A DNA stretch of 59,111 nt from Kistimonas asteriae (GCF_018263925.1 NZ_JAEVHF010000026.1:1-59111), one strand, 5' to 3'; shown: positions 50,152-58,869, numbered from the stretch's first letter. Notes: generated by a model not told the origin, from the sequence alone. Program-made: numbers and translations.

Positions 50152-51147
50152 GTGAAACGCATGTTTTTATTTCTGTTGCTGTATTTTACGCAGATATCTG
50201 TTTATGCATTGTCGGAGGCTGTCAGCTTTATTGCAGTGGGTGATATGGGTACAGGAAATGCCAATCAATACGCTGTTGCTCGCGCTATCGCAGATGTCTG
50301 TGACAGGAAAACGTGCGATTTTGCCATCGGGTTAGGCGATAACATTTATCCATCAGGTGTTGAAAGCAGCCGTGATGAAGTTTTTGAAAGCAAGTTCGAA
50401 AACCCTTATGCCAAACTGGATTTTACATTCTATATGACGCTGGGAAATCATGATGATTCCCCTCGCTTTCCGCTAAATGGGTTGGATGATTTCAAGGGAA
50501 GATTCCAGGTCGATTATCATTACCGGGGAGACCGTTTGAGTGAAAAGTGGTATCTGCCGGCACGCTATTATCACTTTGCAGCCCCAGTTGCCTCTGATAA
50601 TCCGGCGATCGATTTTTTTGCCCTGGATTCAAACCCGATAGGTGGTGGAAAAATGCACTGGGATCTTTTCCCTTGGCGCGAAACGTATCTGGCTGAGCAA
50701 AAAGCATGGCTGGGACAAATGCTGGCAGGTTCTCATGCGTCATGGAAAATTGCGTTTGCTCACCATCCCTATGTGTCCAACGGCAAGCATGGTAATGCCG
50801 GTGAGTACGATGGCGTAACCGGTTCGGGTAAGGATTGGTCCTTGCTGATGGAGGACACACTGTGTGATCAGGTGGATGTTTATTTCTCCGGACATGATCA
50901 CAACCTGCAATGGTTAACGCCGGTTGAAACCTGCGGCAAGACGGGATTCATTGTATCCGGTGCGGGAGGCAAGACGCATCCATTGTTAGTAAAAGACAGG
51001 AATACGGTCTGGTGGCAGGCGGCTGATACTCTGGGTTTTTTCAGAATCCAGATTGAAGGGGATCAGTTTACCGGGGAAGCCTATACCGTTGATCCTAATA
51101 CTGGAGAATGGCAGCTGGCTTATACCCAGACAGTTACTCGGCAGTAA
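50152..51147 (+). CDS. Secreted purple acid phosphatase-like metallophosphoesterase, copy 2
   Basis: A 331-residue paralogue of the preceding gene, colinear throughout (AVGDMGTG, GLGDNIYPSGVESSRDE, MTLGNHDD, FAHHPYVSNGKHGNAG, GHDHNLQWL, VSGAGGKTHPL). All metal-ligand motifs are kept, so it should be active. The signal peptide is ~1-21 (VYALS). The start is GTG with GGGAGAG 7 bases upstream; an ATG three codons later is less well placed. Divergence from copy 1 is spread along the protein, indicating an old duplication rather than a recent one. Confidence 0.9.
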   Translation: MKRMFLFLLLYFTQISVYALSEAVSFIAVGDMGTGNANQYAVARAIADVCDRKTCDFAIGLGDNIYPSGVESSRDEVFESKFENPYAKLDFTFYMTLGNHDDSPRFPLNGLDDFKGRFQVDYHYRGDRLSEKWYLPARYYHFAAPVASDNPAIDFFALDSNPIGGGKMHWDLFPWRETYLAEQKAWLGQMLAGSHASWKIAFAHHPYVSNGKHGNAGEYDGVTGSGKDWSLLMEDTLCDQVDVYFSGHDHNLQWLTPVETCGKTGFIVSGAGGKTHPLLVKDRNTVWWQAADTLGFFRIQIEGDQFTGEAYTVDPNTGEWQLAYTQTVTRQ

Positions 51148-51149
51148 CC

Positions 51150-51174
51150 CTATAGTCAGCAGTGCTGACTATAG
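51150..51174. repeat. Perfect 12-bp inverted repeat after copy 2
   Basis: CTATAGTCAGCA, a single G, then the exact reverse complement, starting 3 bp after the stop of the second phosphatase. No T-run follows directly. Confidence 0.8.
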
Positions 51175-51225
51175 TCGTACAGCGTGTAGGGGAACTTACA
51201 CTGGTTTAATGTTTCCAATGAAATA

Positions 51226-51301
51226 CTCTCCCGGCGGGCGACAGGCTCTTAAGAACAGGTTTGCAAGAAAATGTGCCTGACGGGAGAGACCATTTTTTTT
51301 A
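51226..51301 (+). terminator. Intrinsic terminator with eight T
   Basis: CTCTCCCG (51226-51233) pairs with CGGGAGAG (51281-51288), with an inner CAGG/CCTG pairing, then ACCA and a run of eight T. It ends + strand transcription before the convergent murI gene and may form the 3' end of a small RNA from the 51175-51300 region. Confidence 0.65.
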
Positions 51302-51308
51302 CAGGGCT

Positions 51309-52103
51309 TTATGGCAACAACTGTATATCGCTAATATCCCGTGAGTAGAGTGCCGGCGCCAGTGCTTCGATGGTGTCGCATGCTTGTGTGAATACGGCAA
51401 TATGCGATGCATTGCCTGATGCTGAACCAGGCTTCTGGATCAAGTTGCTGACACGCCGCGCGATGGCTTGGCCAGAATCAACCCACTGCACATCCGGTGC
51501 ACAGGTAGATAATGCCGCTTTCATCAGCGGAAAATGGGTGCAGCCCAGCACGATGTAATCTGGCGTGAGCGGCCGGTGCACAAAAGGCGACAGGACTTTT
51601 GCAAGATGAACCTGACTGACAGGCTGGCCGCGTAACTGCTGTTCTGCCAGATAAACCAGTTCTGATGAACCAACCCGAACAACGTCGCAATCACTGGCAA
51701 ATTCCCGGATCAGTTGGTCTGTATAGGGCCGATTCACCGTGCCGGGTGTGGCCAGCAGACCAATGCAGCGATTCTGTGACAGACTGGCTGCGGTTTTAAT
51801 GGCAGGTACAACACCGACAACGGGCACCGGGAGTTCCTGACGAACACGTGGAAGGGCAACAGTGCTGGCAGTATTACAGGCAATCACCATCAGCTGGGGC
51901 TGATAGGTATCCAGCAGGCGACGGAGACACTCGCTGACACGCGTCTCGACGTCGGCCTCACTTTTCGGGCCATAGGGAAAGCCGGCGTTATCGGAGCAGT
52001 ACACAATGGGCAGCCAGGGTAATTGCTGGCGAACCTCATCAAATATGCTGAGCCCTCCGACCCCGGAATCAAAAATGACAATAGGTGACACGGGTCTGGT
52101 CAA
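51309..52103 (-). CDS. murI: Glutamate racemase MurI
   Basis: A 264-residue cytosolic enzyme that makes D-glutamate for peptidoglycan. Motifs: IVIFDSGVGGLSIFDEV with the catalytic-site Asp and Ser, CSDNAGFPYGPKSE, VIACNTAST with the first catalytic Cys, and IVLGCTHFPLM with the second Cys. Length and order match the family. It is the only copy seen here. Confidence 0.95.
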   Translation of the reverse strand: MTRPVSPIVIFDSGVGGLSIFDEVRQQLPWLPIVYCSDNAGFPYGPKSEADVETRVSECLRRLLDTYQPQLMVIACNTASTVALPRVRQELPVPVVGVVPAIKTAASLSQNRCIGLLATPGTVNRPYTDQLIREFASDCDVVRVGSSELVYLAEQQLRGQPVSQVHLAKVLSPFVHRPLTPDYIVLGCTHFPLMKAALSTCAPDVQWVDSGQAIARRVSNLIQKPGSASGNASHIAVFTQACDTIEALAPALYSRDISDIQLLP

Positions 52104-52209
52104 ATCTCATGGTTGTTCATTCGGCACGTCCATTATGCGGCGCCGGGGCGTGCATTCTGCCCACATTGTAGAGCGCGACAGGGATTACCCAAATAAGTAA
52201 ATAGCCTGC

Positions 52210-52569
52210 TCAGGCCTGTTCCGCTTTGGTTTGACAGGTCAGACAGAGTGGCGTTTCCGGCCGGATTTTCAGCCTGTCGTAGCCAATCGGGTTATCGCAG
52301 CTGCGGCAGAAACCATAGTCGCCACTGTCCACATCTGCCAGCGCCCGGAGCACCTGCCGTAACTGTTGTTCACTTTGTACTTTACTGGCTTGGGCCATAC
52401 TTTGCTGCTGAATGGCGTCAATCCGGGAAACCCGTCCGAAGGCCTGCTGGTCCAGTGTGACGGTCTGGGCGGATTCGCTGGTACGATCAAGCTGTTGCCG
52501 CAGGTCATCACGCAGGGACAGCAGGTTGCCTGTTAATTCTTCCTGCTGAGCCTGGGTCAATTCGTCCAT
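52210..52569 (-). CDS. DksA/TraR-family zinc-finger protein
   Basis: A 119-residue protein with a helical N-terminal coiled-coil (about 1-85) and a four-Cys zinc finger (CRSCDNPIGYDRLKIRPETPLCLTC). Such proteins enter the secondary channel of RNA polymerase. It is shorter than DksA (151) and lacks the paired acidic residues at the coiled-coil tip (only one Asp in VSRIDAIQQ), so it may not substitute for DksA. It may be the second, YbiI/TraR-like member. Confidence 0.85.
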   Translation of the reverse strand: MDELTQAQQEELTGNLLSLRDDLRQQLDRTSESAQTVTLDQQAFGRVSRIDAIQQQSMAQASKVQSEQQLRQVLRALADVDSGDYGFCRSCDNPIGYDRLKIRPETPLCLTCQTKAEQA

Positions 52570-52740
52570 AGATAAGCCTTTATAACGGTATGTTTACGAG
52601 GGGATTTTCAGAGGTTCTGCGGTATGGCACTGCTGACCGGAAAGATAGAAATCCCTTGGGTGTGGAGTCCCGTATATCCCATTGAGTCATGTTAATACGC
52701 AAGGAGAGCAAAATCATGAAAAAGGCGATGTAATGGATGA

Positions 52741-52884
52741 GTGGCCATCAATACTCATGGTGTGTCCCGATCCTATACGCTGATCCGTGAGGAGGGCGGC
52801 ACCGTTTCTGGTATCGTTGACGCCCCGGTATTACACTGTCCCGCCATGGCAGGTTGCGAGATGACCTGCCTGTCACCGGTATGA
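52741..52884 (+). CDS. Possible 47-residue protein upstream of cdd
   Basis: A GTG-started frame (MAINTHGVSRSYTL...) with three cysteines near its end, stopping 10 bp before the cdd ATG. GGATGA precedes it weakly. The 326-bp gap 52570-52894 has no other candidate except a five-codon frame behind a strong AAGGAGA at 52701. I do not recognise the peptide. Confidence 0.25.
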   Translation: MAINTHGVSRSYTLIREEGGTVSGIVDAPVLHCPAMAGCEMTCLSPV

Positions 52885-52894
52885 AGTGAAGCCC

Positions 52895-53803
52895 ATGTTT
52901 TCCAGTTGTTTCCGCGCTGATGTTTTTGATCAATTCCCCGCTGACAGCCACTCCCTCCTGAAAGATATCGTCTTCAGTCAGGCAGGGGTGGTATTTCCAG
53001 ACCAGGTAGATGCCTTAACGAATAAGTTGGATAGTGCGCCAAATGACCTGCTGGTTCGTTTGATGCCACTGGCGGCAGCCTGCGCCTGGGCGCCGGTGTC
53101 GTCGTTTTATGTGGGGGCGGTTGCCCGTGGTCTATCGGGAAATGTCTATTTGGGCGCCAACATGGAACTGGCCGGTGGCAGCATGGCAGTGACGCTGCAT
53201 GCTGAGCAGGCGGTCATCAACAATGCCTGGCTGAACGGCGAAAAAGGCTTGGATCGACTGGCGGTCAATGCGGCACCCTGTGGTCATTGTCGGCAGTTCA
53301 TGTTTGAAACCAGCACGGCGGAATCCCTGGATATCATGATTGGGGATATGACGGATAGCCAAGCCGTTGAACACTGTCAGTTGACCCAGCTGCTGCCGTC
53401 CGCGTTTGGCCCAAAAAATCTGGGGGTGACAACGTTATTGATGGATGACGCATCGCAATCGTTGCAGGTAGATGAGGGTGATCCATTGGCTGTGGCAGCC
53501 TGTCAGGCAGCTTGCGCGAGCTATGCACCTTATAGCGGTGGTTATGCCGGCGTCGCACTACGAACCGATGATGATGCTGTATTTGTCGGTCGCTATGCTG
53601 AAAACGCAGCGTTTAATCCCAGCCTGACTGCCATTATTTCTGCCCTGTCCCAATTGCGTTTTGGCAGTTTGAATACGCGCCGTCGTATCAGTGAGATTGT
53701 TTTGGTTGAACACCCTGCGGCTGTTAGTCAAAAACAACTGACTGATACAGTGCTGAATGCATTAGGTGTTGATCATTTTCGATATCTCGAGGCAACCCTT
53801 TAA
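52895..53803 (+). CDS. cdd: Cytidine deaminase, two-domain type
   Basis: A 302-residue enzyme that deaminates cytidine and deoxycytidine to the uridines in pyrimidine salvage. The catalytic domain has YVGAVARG, LHAEQAVINN (zinc His and catalytic Glu) and NAAPCGHCRQF (two zinc Cys). A degenerate second copy of the fold follows (about 170-300), as in dimeric E. coli Cdd (294 residues). The ATG at 52895 is chosen; a GTG at 52886 is nearly as likely. Confidence 0.92.
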   Translation: MFSSCFRADVFDQFPADSHSLLKDIVFSQAGVVFPDQVDALTNKLDSAPNDLLVRLMPLAAACAWAPVSSFYVGAVARGLSGNVYLGANMELAGGSMAVTLHAEQAVINNAWLNGEKGLDRLAVNAAPCGHCRQFMFETSTAESLDIMIGDMTDSQAVEHCQLTQLLPSAFGPKNLGVTTLLMDDASQSLQVDEGDPLAVAACQAACASYAPYSGGYAGVALRTDDDAVFVGRYAENAAFNPSLTAIISALSQLRFGSLNTRRRISEIVLVEHPAAVSQKQLTDTVLNALGVDHFRYLEATL

Positions 53804-53881
53804 GCAGGCCTGAGGCAGGCTTGTCAGATTCATGGATTACAGGCAGAGTCGCCTTAAGCAAACGTAAGTTCAGGAGACAAC

Positions 53882-55114
53882 ATGACAAGGCGGTATGACG
53901 TGCTTGTGGTGGGTGCCGGCATGGTGGGCGCTGCTGTAGGCTGTGCGCTGGGACAGCAGGGAATCAAGGTGGCGCTGTTTGATCATGCCCTGCCTTCCGC
54001 CTTTTCTCCTGAGCAATCCCCCGATCTGCGTGTATCTGCCTTGAGTCCGGCGACAGAACATTTTCTGCGTGATATCGGTGCCTGGTCGCTGATGAAAGCT
54101 ATGCGTATGTGTCCCTACCGGCGTATGGCTGTCTGGGAAAAACTGCGCGAACCACTGACAGGCAAAGAGCTACAACAGAGACCCAATCAGACCCTGTTTG
54201 ACTGTCGCGATCTATCTGTCGATCAGCTCGGTTTCATTGTTGAAAATCGTGTGACGCAGCTGGCGATTCATCAGGTGCTGGCCGGGGTTGAGTCAGTGGA
54301 TCTGTATTGTCCTGCTTCAATCGAGCACATCCGCTGGGCAGCGGATAAAGCCACATTGACGTTGAAAGACGGAGGCATATTTGAAGCACCGCTGGTGGTT
54401 GGTGCCGATGGCGCGCAGTCGCAAGTACGACAGTTGGCGGGTATCGGGCTGCACAGTGAAGATTATGAACAGCAGGCGCTGGTGGCTACGGTCGAAATCG
54501 AACCTGGCCAGCTGGATATCACTTGGCAGGCATTCACATCCACGGGGCCTTTGGCGCTACTGCCACTGCCGGATATTGATGGCCGCAGTTATGCGTCTAT
54601 GGTCTGGTATAACCTGCCGGAACAGGTGCAGCGTTTGAGGGCGCTCTCTGATGAGGATTTCCTGAACGAAATGGTGCAGACCTATCCGGCCGAATTACCG
54701 GTTATCCGCCGGCTGCTGGAAAGAGGCAGCTTCCCGCTGACCAAGCGACATGCCCGACATTATGTAAAACCCGGTGTGGCTCTGGTGGGGGATGCCGCCC
54801 ATACCATTAACCCGCTGGCAGGTCAGGGCGTCAATTTGGGTTTTCAGGATGCTGCGACGTTGGTGGAATTTCTGACCAATGCTTATAAAAAGCACGAACC
54901 TTTCGGCAGTCTGGCTGTCTTGAAAGAGTACGAGCGTATTCGTCGGCCGGCCAACCGTAAGATGCAGTGGGTCATGGATGCTTTTTACTATACCTTCAGC
55001 AATGATCATGCGCCGCTCAAGGTGTTGCGTAATATTGGCTTAACGGTTGCCGGACGGTTCACGCCAGGGCAAAAGCAGGTGATGAAATACGCCATGGGCT
55101 TAAAGGATGTTTAA
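53882..55114 (+). CDS. ubiF: UbiF-like FAD monooxygenase of ubiquinone synthesis
   Basis: A 410-residue class A flavoprotein hydroxylase. Motifs: DVLVVGAGMVGAAVGCALG (FAD, 6-24), VVGADGAQSQVRQLAGIG (DG motif) and ALVGDAAHTINPLAGQGVNLGFQD (GD motif). Long stretches such as FPLTKRHARHYVKPGVALVGDAAHTI parallel E. coli UbiF, which hydroxylates the 5/6 position of the quinone ring; UbiH and UbiI are close relatives, so the ring position is inferred. It starts 78 bp after cdd. Confidence 0.85.
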   Translation: MTRRYDVLVVGAGMVGAAVGCALGQQGIKVALFDHALPSAFSPEQSPDLRVSALSPATEHFLRDIGAWSLMKAMRMCPYRRMAVWEKLREPLTGKELQQRPNQTLFDCRDLSVDQLGFIVENRVTQLAIHQVLAGVESVDLYCPASIEHIRWAADKATLTLKDGGIFEAPLVVGADGAQSQVRQLAGIGLHSEDYEQQALVATVEIEPGQLDITWQAFTSTGPLALLPLPDIDGRSYASMVWYNLPEQVQRLRALSDEDFLNEMVQTYPAELPVIRRLLERGSFPLTKRHARHYVKPGVALVGDAAHTINPLAGQGVNLGFQDAATLVEFLTNAYKKHEPFGSLAVLKEYERIRRPANRKMQWVMDAFYYTFSNDHAPLKVLRNIGLTVAGRFTPGQKQVMKYAMGLKDV

Positions 55115-55169
55115 GCCCACCGGTAATGGACTACTCTGCTAACCATTTCTTTCTATGGAGTTTGGAAAC

Positions 55170-55925
55170 GTGAAGAGAAAGTGTCTGGTAATGGCAAGCC
55201 TGCTATTGACGGCATGCAGTACTTTTCAAAATGCAGCAATGACAGAAACCACAACGCTTTATGAACATGACTGGGTGTTGGTTACAATGAATGGCCAGGC
55301 ACCTGTGGATAATTCCCGCGTCACCTTGAGGTTAGAGTCGCCGGAAAACGGACAGGGACGCATTTTCGGGGATGCTTCCTGTAATCGTTACTTTGGCACG
55401 TACACACTCGACCAACAAAGTGTTGAAATCGGTCGATTGGCCTCGACCCTGATGGCGTGTCCGGATCCAGTGATGAAACAGGAGCAGACTTTTCTGTCTG
55501 AGCTGGAACAGGTGACACGTCTTGAACAGGATGAGAATACTCTGGTTCTGGTGAATGAGTCCGGTGACAAATCATTGACGTTTGAGGCTGAGAGTCGGCT
55601 GGTCAGTGGGAGGATCATTTCTGAAACCGGTAAGTTGCCGGAAAAGGCGGTCGTGATGGTTTCGATCGAGGATGTCAGCCAGCAGGATGTCTGGTCATTC
55701 ACCATTGGCATGAATGAAATGCGTCTGGATCAGGCTGAACCGTCACCCATATCGTTCGTGGTGCCCTATGCGCCCTCGCTGGTAAAGGATAATCATCGGT
55801 ATAGCCTCTCCGTCAGGGTAATGGAAGAGGGCAGGCTGGCTTATATCAATGCCAGCCAGATTCCGCTGGAACTGGATTCCGGTGTCAATAATCCGGTTAT
55901 TGTGGATGTCGAGGCGTTGGAATAG
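55170..55925 (+). CDS. Lipoprotein with META and YbaY-like domains
   Basis: A 251-residue lipoprotein starting at GTG with GGAG 9 bases upstream (an ATG five codons earlier lacks a ribosome site). The lipobox is LTAC. Residues ~20-125 form a META domain (HDWVLVTMNGQAP, IFGDASCNRYFGTYTLD, STLMACPDPVMKQEQTFL) as in HslJ. Residues ~130-250 match a YbaY/YscW-like fold (LVSGRIISETGKLPEKAVVMVSIEDVS, ISFVVPYAPSLVKDNHRYSLSVRVME). The function is presumably in the envelope. Confidence 0.85.
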   Translation: MKRKCLVMASLLLTACSTFQNAAMTETTTLYEHDWVLVTMNGQAPVDNSRVTLRLESPENGQGRIFGDASCNRYFGTYTLDQQSVEIGRLASTLMACPDPVMKQEQTFLSELEQVTRLEQDENTLVLVNESGDKSLTFEAESRLVSGRIISETGKLPEKAVVMVSIEDVSQQDVWSFTIGMNEMRLDQAEPSPISFVVPYAPSLVKDNHRYSLSVRVMEEGRLAYINASQIPLELDSGVNNPVIVDVEALE

Positions 55926-56226
55926 GCAATAGACGGAGCTGGCTGATTTTCAAAAAGAGTCAGGTGCTTTTTGGGTCAGCCGTTATGCCCGTCGTATTTA
56001 TTCGATGGATCTGTTTATTGTGAGAATAAGCTCACAGCTAGTTATGAGGTCGGATCATTGGGAGGGAGACTATTCTGAACTTTCTGATTGAACCACTGTC
56101 CATTAAACGGCATGGCTGAATTAGACGCGTTATCCGTAAATTTTGCACTTTAGAATGAAAGTCATTTTATGGTTCATCAGCCTCACTATTTTCTATTAAA
56201 TTGAAGTGTGATCTTGGAGGTCAACG
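55926..56226. other. Intergenic stretch before the C2H2 gene
   Basis: 301 bp with no gene. It becomes A+T-rich toward the C2H2 gene. A TGTGAG-AATAAG-CTCACA palindrome lies at 56019-56036. Confidence 0.5.
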
Positions 56227-56535
56227 ATGAATAAATGTGTATGTTGTGAATTTTCATCTGCTAATAAAGCAAGTTTTACAATACATGTTCGTGAAGTGCA
56301 CTTGTCTTGTGACGAACCCTCTTATGGTGTGTTTAAAGGAAGAGTCATTGGAGCACTTCAATATCCTGCTAACGCCGACCAAATTAATAGCTTGAAAAAA
56401 GCAGTCGGCAAAATACGCCAATATGAAATAGAACTTTCAAACCCTCCTGCATGGCATTCTAGGGCTTGTGAGATTCTTCAGATTATCTGTAATCCTCCTA
56501 CGGCTGCCACAGCAAATGTTTTGCCACAGTTATAA
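56227..56535 (+). CDS. Small C2H2 zinc-finger protein
   Basis: A 102-residue protein beginning with a single classical C2H2 finger: C4-x2-C7-x12-H20-x4-H25, with a hydrophobic core residue at F17. The rest is a helical segment (about 52-75) and a Pro/Ala-rich tail. GGAGG lies 6 bases before the ATG. The gene is A+T-rich against flanking DNA. Classical C2H2 fingers are rare in bacteria; the Ros/MucR type has different spacing. A single finger could bind DNA weakly or mediate protein contact. Confidence 0.7.
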   Translation: MNKCVCCEFSSANKASFTIHVREVHLSCDEPSYGVFKGRVIGALQYPANADQINSLKKAVGKIRQYEIELSNPPAWHSRACEILQIICNPPTAATANVLPQL

Positions 56536-56582
56536 GATTTTTTTGCAATACTAGAGAACGTTACCGGACGCAGGGTTTGTTA

Positions 56583-57416
56583 GTGAAGCATTTTATGTGG
56601 TTTGTATTGCTGATTATGCTCTGGGGACAGTATCCACAGGTGAGCGAAGGTAGCGTTGTTCAGTTCTTCGTTGAGCAGGACGAGGTGGCAAGTGTTGACC
56701 TCACGGCGCCCGGTTCCGGACTGAAGAGCCAGATCGTCGATTTGTATGACCCCTACTTTAATAAGACCAAAAAATATGAAGCTTTCCGACTCAGTGATGT
56801 GATGATGCGTGGTTTTGCAGAACGCTGGCGAGCGCCAGAATTCTCGGATGTGGCCTTTGTCGCGCTGGATGGCTATCAGCCCGTCCTGGGGCTGGAGCAA
56901 ATTGAGGAAAAACCCGAAGCATGGCTGGCTTTCCGGGATGCCGATCGCGCATCCGGTTTTGAACCGTTTGGTGAGAAACATATCGATTTCAGTCCCTATT
57001 ACCTGATCTGGACCGGGGATCACCAACGTTTTACAACAGGTTACCCTTGGCCAAACCAGATTATAAAAATTGTTCTGCTTCGTTTTCAGAATCGTTATCC
57101 GGCGGTTTTTCCACAGAAAGTGCGAGAAACATCTGATGTCTGGCAGGGGTTTAAGTTGTTTCGGCAGCGATGCCTTACCTGTCATGCAATGGATAGGCAG
57201 GGAGGTTGGCTCGGGCCAGATCTGCTGATGCCGAAAGGCATTGTCTCTTACCGGGATGATGCGTTCTTGAAAGCCTATATCCACAAGCCGTCTGATTTCC
57301 GGTATTCGAAAATGCCAGATAATGAAGATCTCGGCAGTAAGGAGTTGGATCAGATCATCACTTACCTTAAACACCAAGAGCAGCACAAGACTTTAAGTGA
57401 TGCTGAGCGTCAGTAG
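56583..57416 (+). CDS. c-type cytochrome with an N-terminal sensor- or oxidoreductase-like domain
   Basis: A 277-residue periplasmic protein. The signal peptide is ~1-22. The C-terminal ~95 residues form a cytochrome c domain with the heme site CLTCH (197-201) and the distal Met in SKMPDNE (M244). The preceding ~150 residues (EAFRLSDVMMRGF, VAFVALDGYQPVLGLEQIE, WTGDHQRFTTGYPWPNQIIKIVLLRF) resemble the non-catalytic molybdopterin-oxidoreductase (SUOX-type) fold, without the cofactor Cys. The GTG start has AGGG 7 bases upstream. Electron transfer with an unknown partner is likely. Confidence 0.75.
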   Translation: MKHFMWFVLLIMLWGQYPQVSEGSVVQFFVEQDEVASVDLTAPGSGLKSQIVDLYDPYFNKTKKYEAFRLSDVMMRGFAERWRAPEFSDVAFVALDGYQPVLGLEQIEEKPEAWLAFRDADRASGFEPFGEKHIDFSPYYLIWTGDHQRFTTGYPWPNQIIKIVLLRFQNRYPAVFPQKVRETSDVWQGFKLFRQRCLTCHAMDRQGGWLGPDLLMPKGIVSYRDDAFLKAYIHKPSDFRYSKMPDNEDLGSKELDQIITYLKHQEQHKTLSDAERQ

Positions 57417-57481
57417 TCGTTTGAGTTGATTTTCGTCAGTTGTCCGTTTCAGTGCAGATCGATAGAATAGAGTCTCTGCTC

Positions 57482-57556
57482 GCGGGTATCGTATAGTGGT
57501 TATTACCCGAGCTTCCCAAGCTCGTGAGGCGGGTTCGATTCCCGCTACCCGCTCCA
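57482..57556 (+). tRNA. tRNA-Gly (anticodon CCC)
   Basis: The 75-nt cloverleaf has a 7-bp acceptor stem GCGGGTA/TACCCGC, a five-bp anticodon stem CGAGC/GCTCG around the loop TTCCCAA, and a T arm GCGGG-TTCGATT-CCCGC. CCA is encoded (57554-57556). Confidence 0.95.
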
Positions 57557-57694
57557 AATCGCATTTTCGACATTCTTCTCTGGACAAACTTCCCAAATAC
57601 CGATAATTAAGCGACATATTATTAATAAAGCTGCCGGCTACTAATTCATTGTCGTTTATAGGGCTGATGCAACCATTACTCTGGGTGAGATGTC

Positions 57695-58591
57695 ATGAGC
57701 TTCGGGACTGCGTTGTTCTTTGTCGCCTTGTTTGCCGGTTATGGAATAAGAGTACGTCAACCGTCGGCACTGAAGCGGATTAGCCAATCCTTGCTTGCCA
57801 TTACGCTGGGTATTTTGTTTCTCATGGGGTACGGACTGGGAACCCTTGAGAATATGGCAGAGAATCTCATGTTGGCGCTGGAAATGGCCTTGCTGTTTCT
57901 GGTCTGTATCACGCTGGCAAACCTGGTGGGGTTGCTGCCTACCATTCGGATGATTACCGGTGAGGCAGTGGGCGGGCGTCCATCATTACTGGGCATGGCG
58001 CTCGAATCATTGATGTTTGCCGGTATCGTTGTCGTGGGCATGGTCGTTGGCATTTTAGTGAACAAGCCTTTTGCATTGCTCGATAGTCTGGCTAATGGGC
58101 TGCTTTACCTGATGCTTCTCCTGATCGGTGTCCAGCTGCGTAGCAGTGATATCGCCATAAAAGATGTGCTGCTGAACAAAACCGGTATACGGATCGCGGC
58201 AACGGTGGTGATTACTGCATTGCTTGGTGGGTTGTTGGCCGGTTGGATAGCCGGTGTGCCGGTCAATGTTTCACTGGCATTGTCGTCTGGTTTTGGCTGG
58301 TACTCACTCAGTGGCATTATGATCGGTGACCAACTGGGTCCGGTGTATGGCAGCGTTGCGTTTCTGGTCGATTTATCCCGGGAGCTGGTGGCACTTTTAT
58401 TGATACCGTTTGTCATTCGCCGTAATGCACCCATGGCCATTGGATATGGTGGTGCGACCTCAATGGATTACACATTGCCAGTTATTGAAAGAACGGGTGG
58501 TGTTCACTGTGTCCCGGTTGCTGTTGCCAGTGGCTTTATCCTGAGTTTATCGGCTCCGTTGTTGATACCGGTGTTTCTTGGAATCGCCTAA
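57695..58591 (+). CDS. lysO: L-lysine exporter LysO family
   Basis: A 298-residue inner-membrane protein with about eight helices, matching LysO/YbjE (DUF340): FVALFAGYGIR, GILFLMGYGLGTLENM at the front, and SLALSSGFGWYSLSGIMIGDQLGPVYGSVAFLVDLSRELVALLLIPF with the conserved GFGWYS...GP segment, then GGATSMDYTLPVIERTGG. LysO proteins expel lysine and toxic analogues. No lysine riboswitch is evident in the ~140-bp leader. Confidence 0.9.
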   Translation: MSFGTALFFVALFAGYGIRVRQPSALKRISQSLLAITLGILFLMGYGLGTLENMAENLMLALEMALLFLVCITLANLVGLLPTIRMITGEAVGGRPSLLGMALESLMFAGIVVVGMVVGILVNKPFALLDSLANGLLYLMLLLIGVQLRSSDIAIKDVLLNKTGIRIAATVVITALLGGLLAGWIAGVPVNVSLALSSGFGWYSLSGIMIGDQLGPVYGSVAFLVDLSRELVALLLIPFVIRRNAPMAIGYGGATSMDYTLPVIERTGGVHCVPVAVASGFILSLSAPLLIPVFLGIA

Positions 58592-58682
58592 GTGATTCAT
58601 GTAAGAAAGTAGTCAAGGGACAGGTCTTTTTGTTTAAGGGAAGGCTTGTCTGCGCTGAGCGATAAATGATGCAAGTTGCCTA

Positions 58683-58710
58683 TTGATATCTCCAGATGTC
58701 TCTATATAAT
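58683..58710 (+). promoter_or_regulatory. rRNA promoter 1
   Basis: TTGATA (58683-58688), 16-bp spacer, TATAAT (58705-58710), followed by the G+C-rich discriminator TCGCCTCC. Confidence 0.6.
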
Positions 58711-58761
58711 TCGCCTCCGTTGTCTGCGATGCATTCTTCTAACCACCGCACTGAGCGGGGG

Positions 58762-58789
58762 TTGACAGCGAAAGCAAACGCTGTAGAAT
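58762..58789 (+). promoter_or_regulatory. rRNA promoter 2
   Basis: TTGACA (58762-58767), 16-bp spacer, TAGAAT (58784-58789), then the G+C-rich discriminator GCGCCGCC typical of stringently controlled promoters. Confidence 0.85.
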
Positions 58790-58841
58790 GCGCCGCCTGT
58801 CAACGAGCTTCGCTCTCCGGTTCATCGGACGAAACAAGCGC

Positions 58842-58869
58842 TTGACACTGAAGTCCGCCACTGTAGAAT
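58842..58869 (+). promoter_or_regulatory. rRNA promoter 3
   Basis: TTGACA (58842-58847), 16-bp spacer, TAGAAT (58864-58869), discriminator GGCGGCC. It lies 80 bp after promoter 2. Confidence 0.85.

Noticed and set aside
52718..52735. Five-codon frame (MKKAM) behind a strong ribosome site
   Set aside because: Too short to call a gene; possibly a decayed start or leader.
56019..56036. TGTGAG-AATAAG-CTCACA, similar to a CRP site
   Set aside because: TGTGA and TCACA are 8 bases apart instead of 6, and no adjacent promoter supports it.
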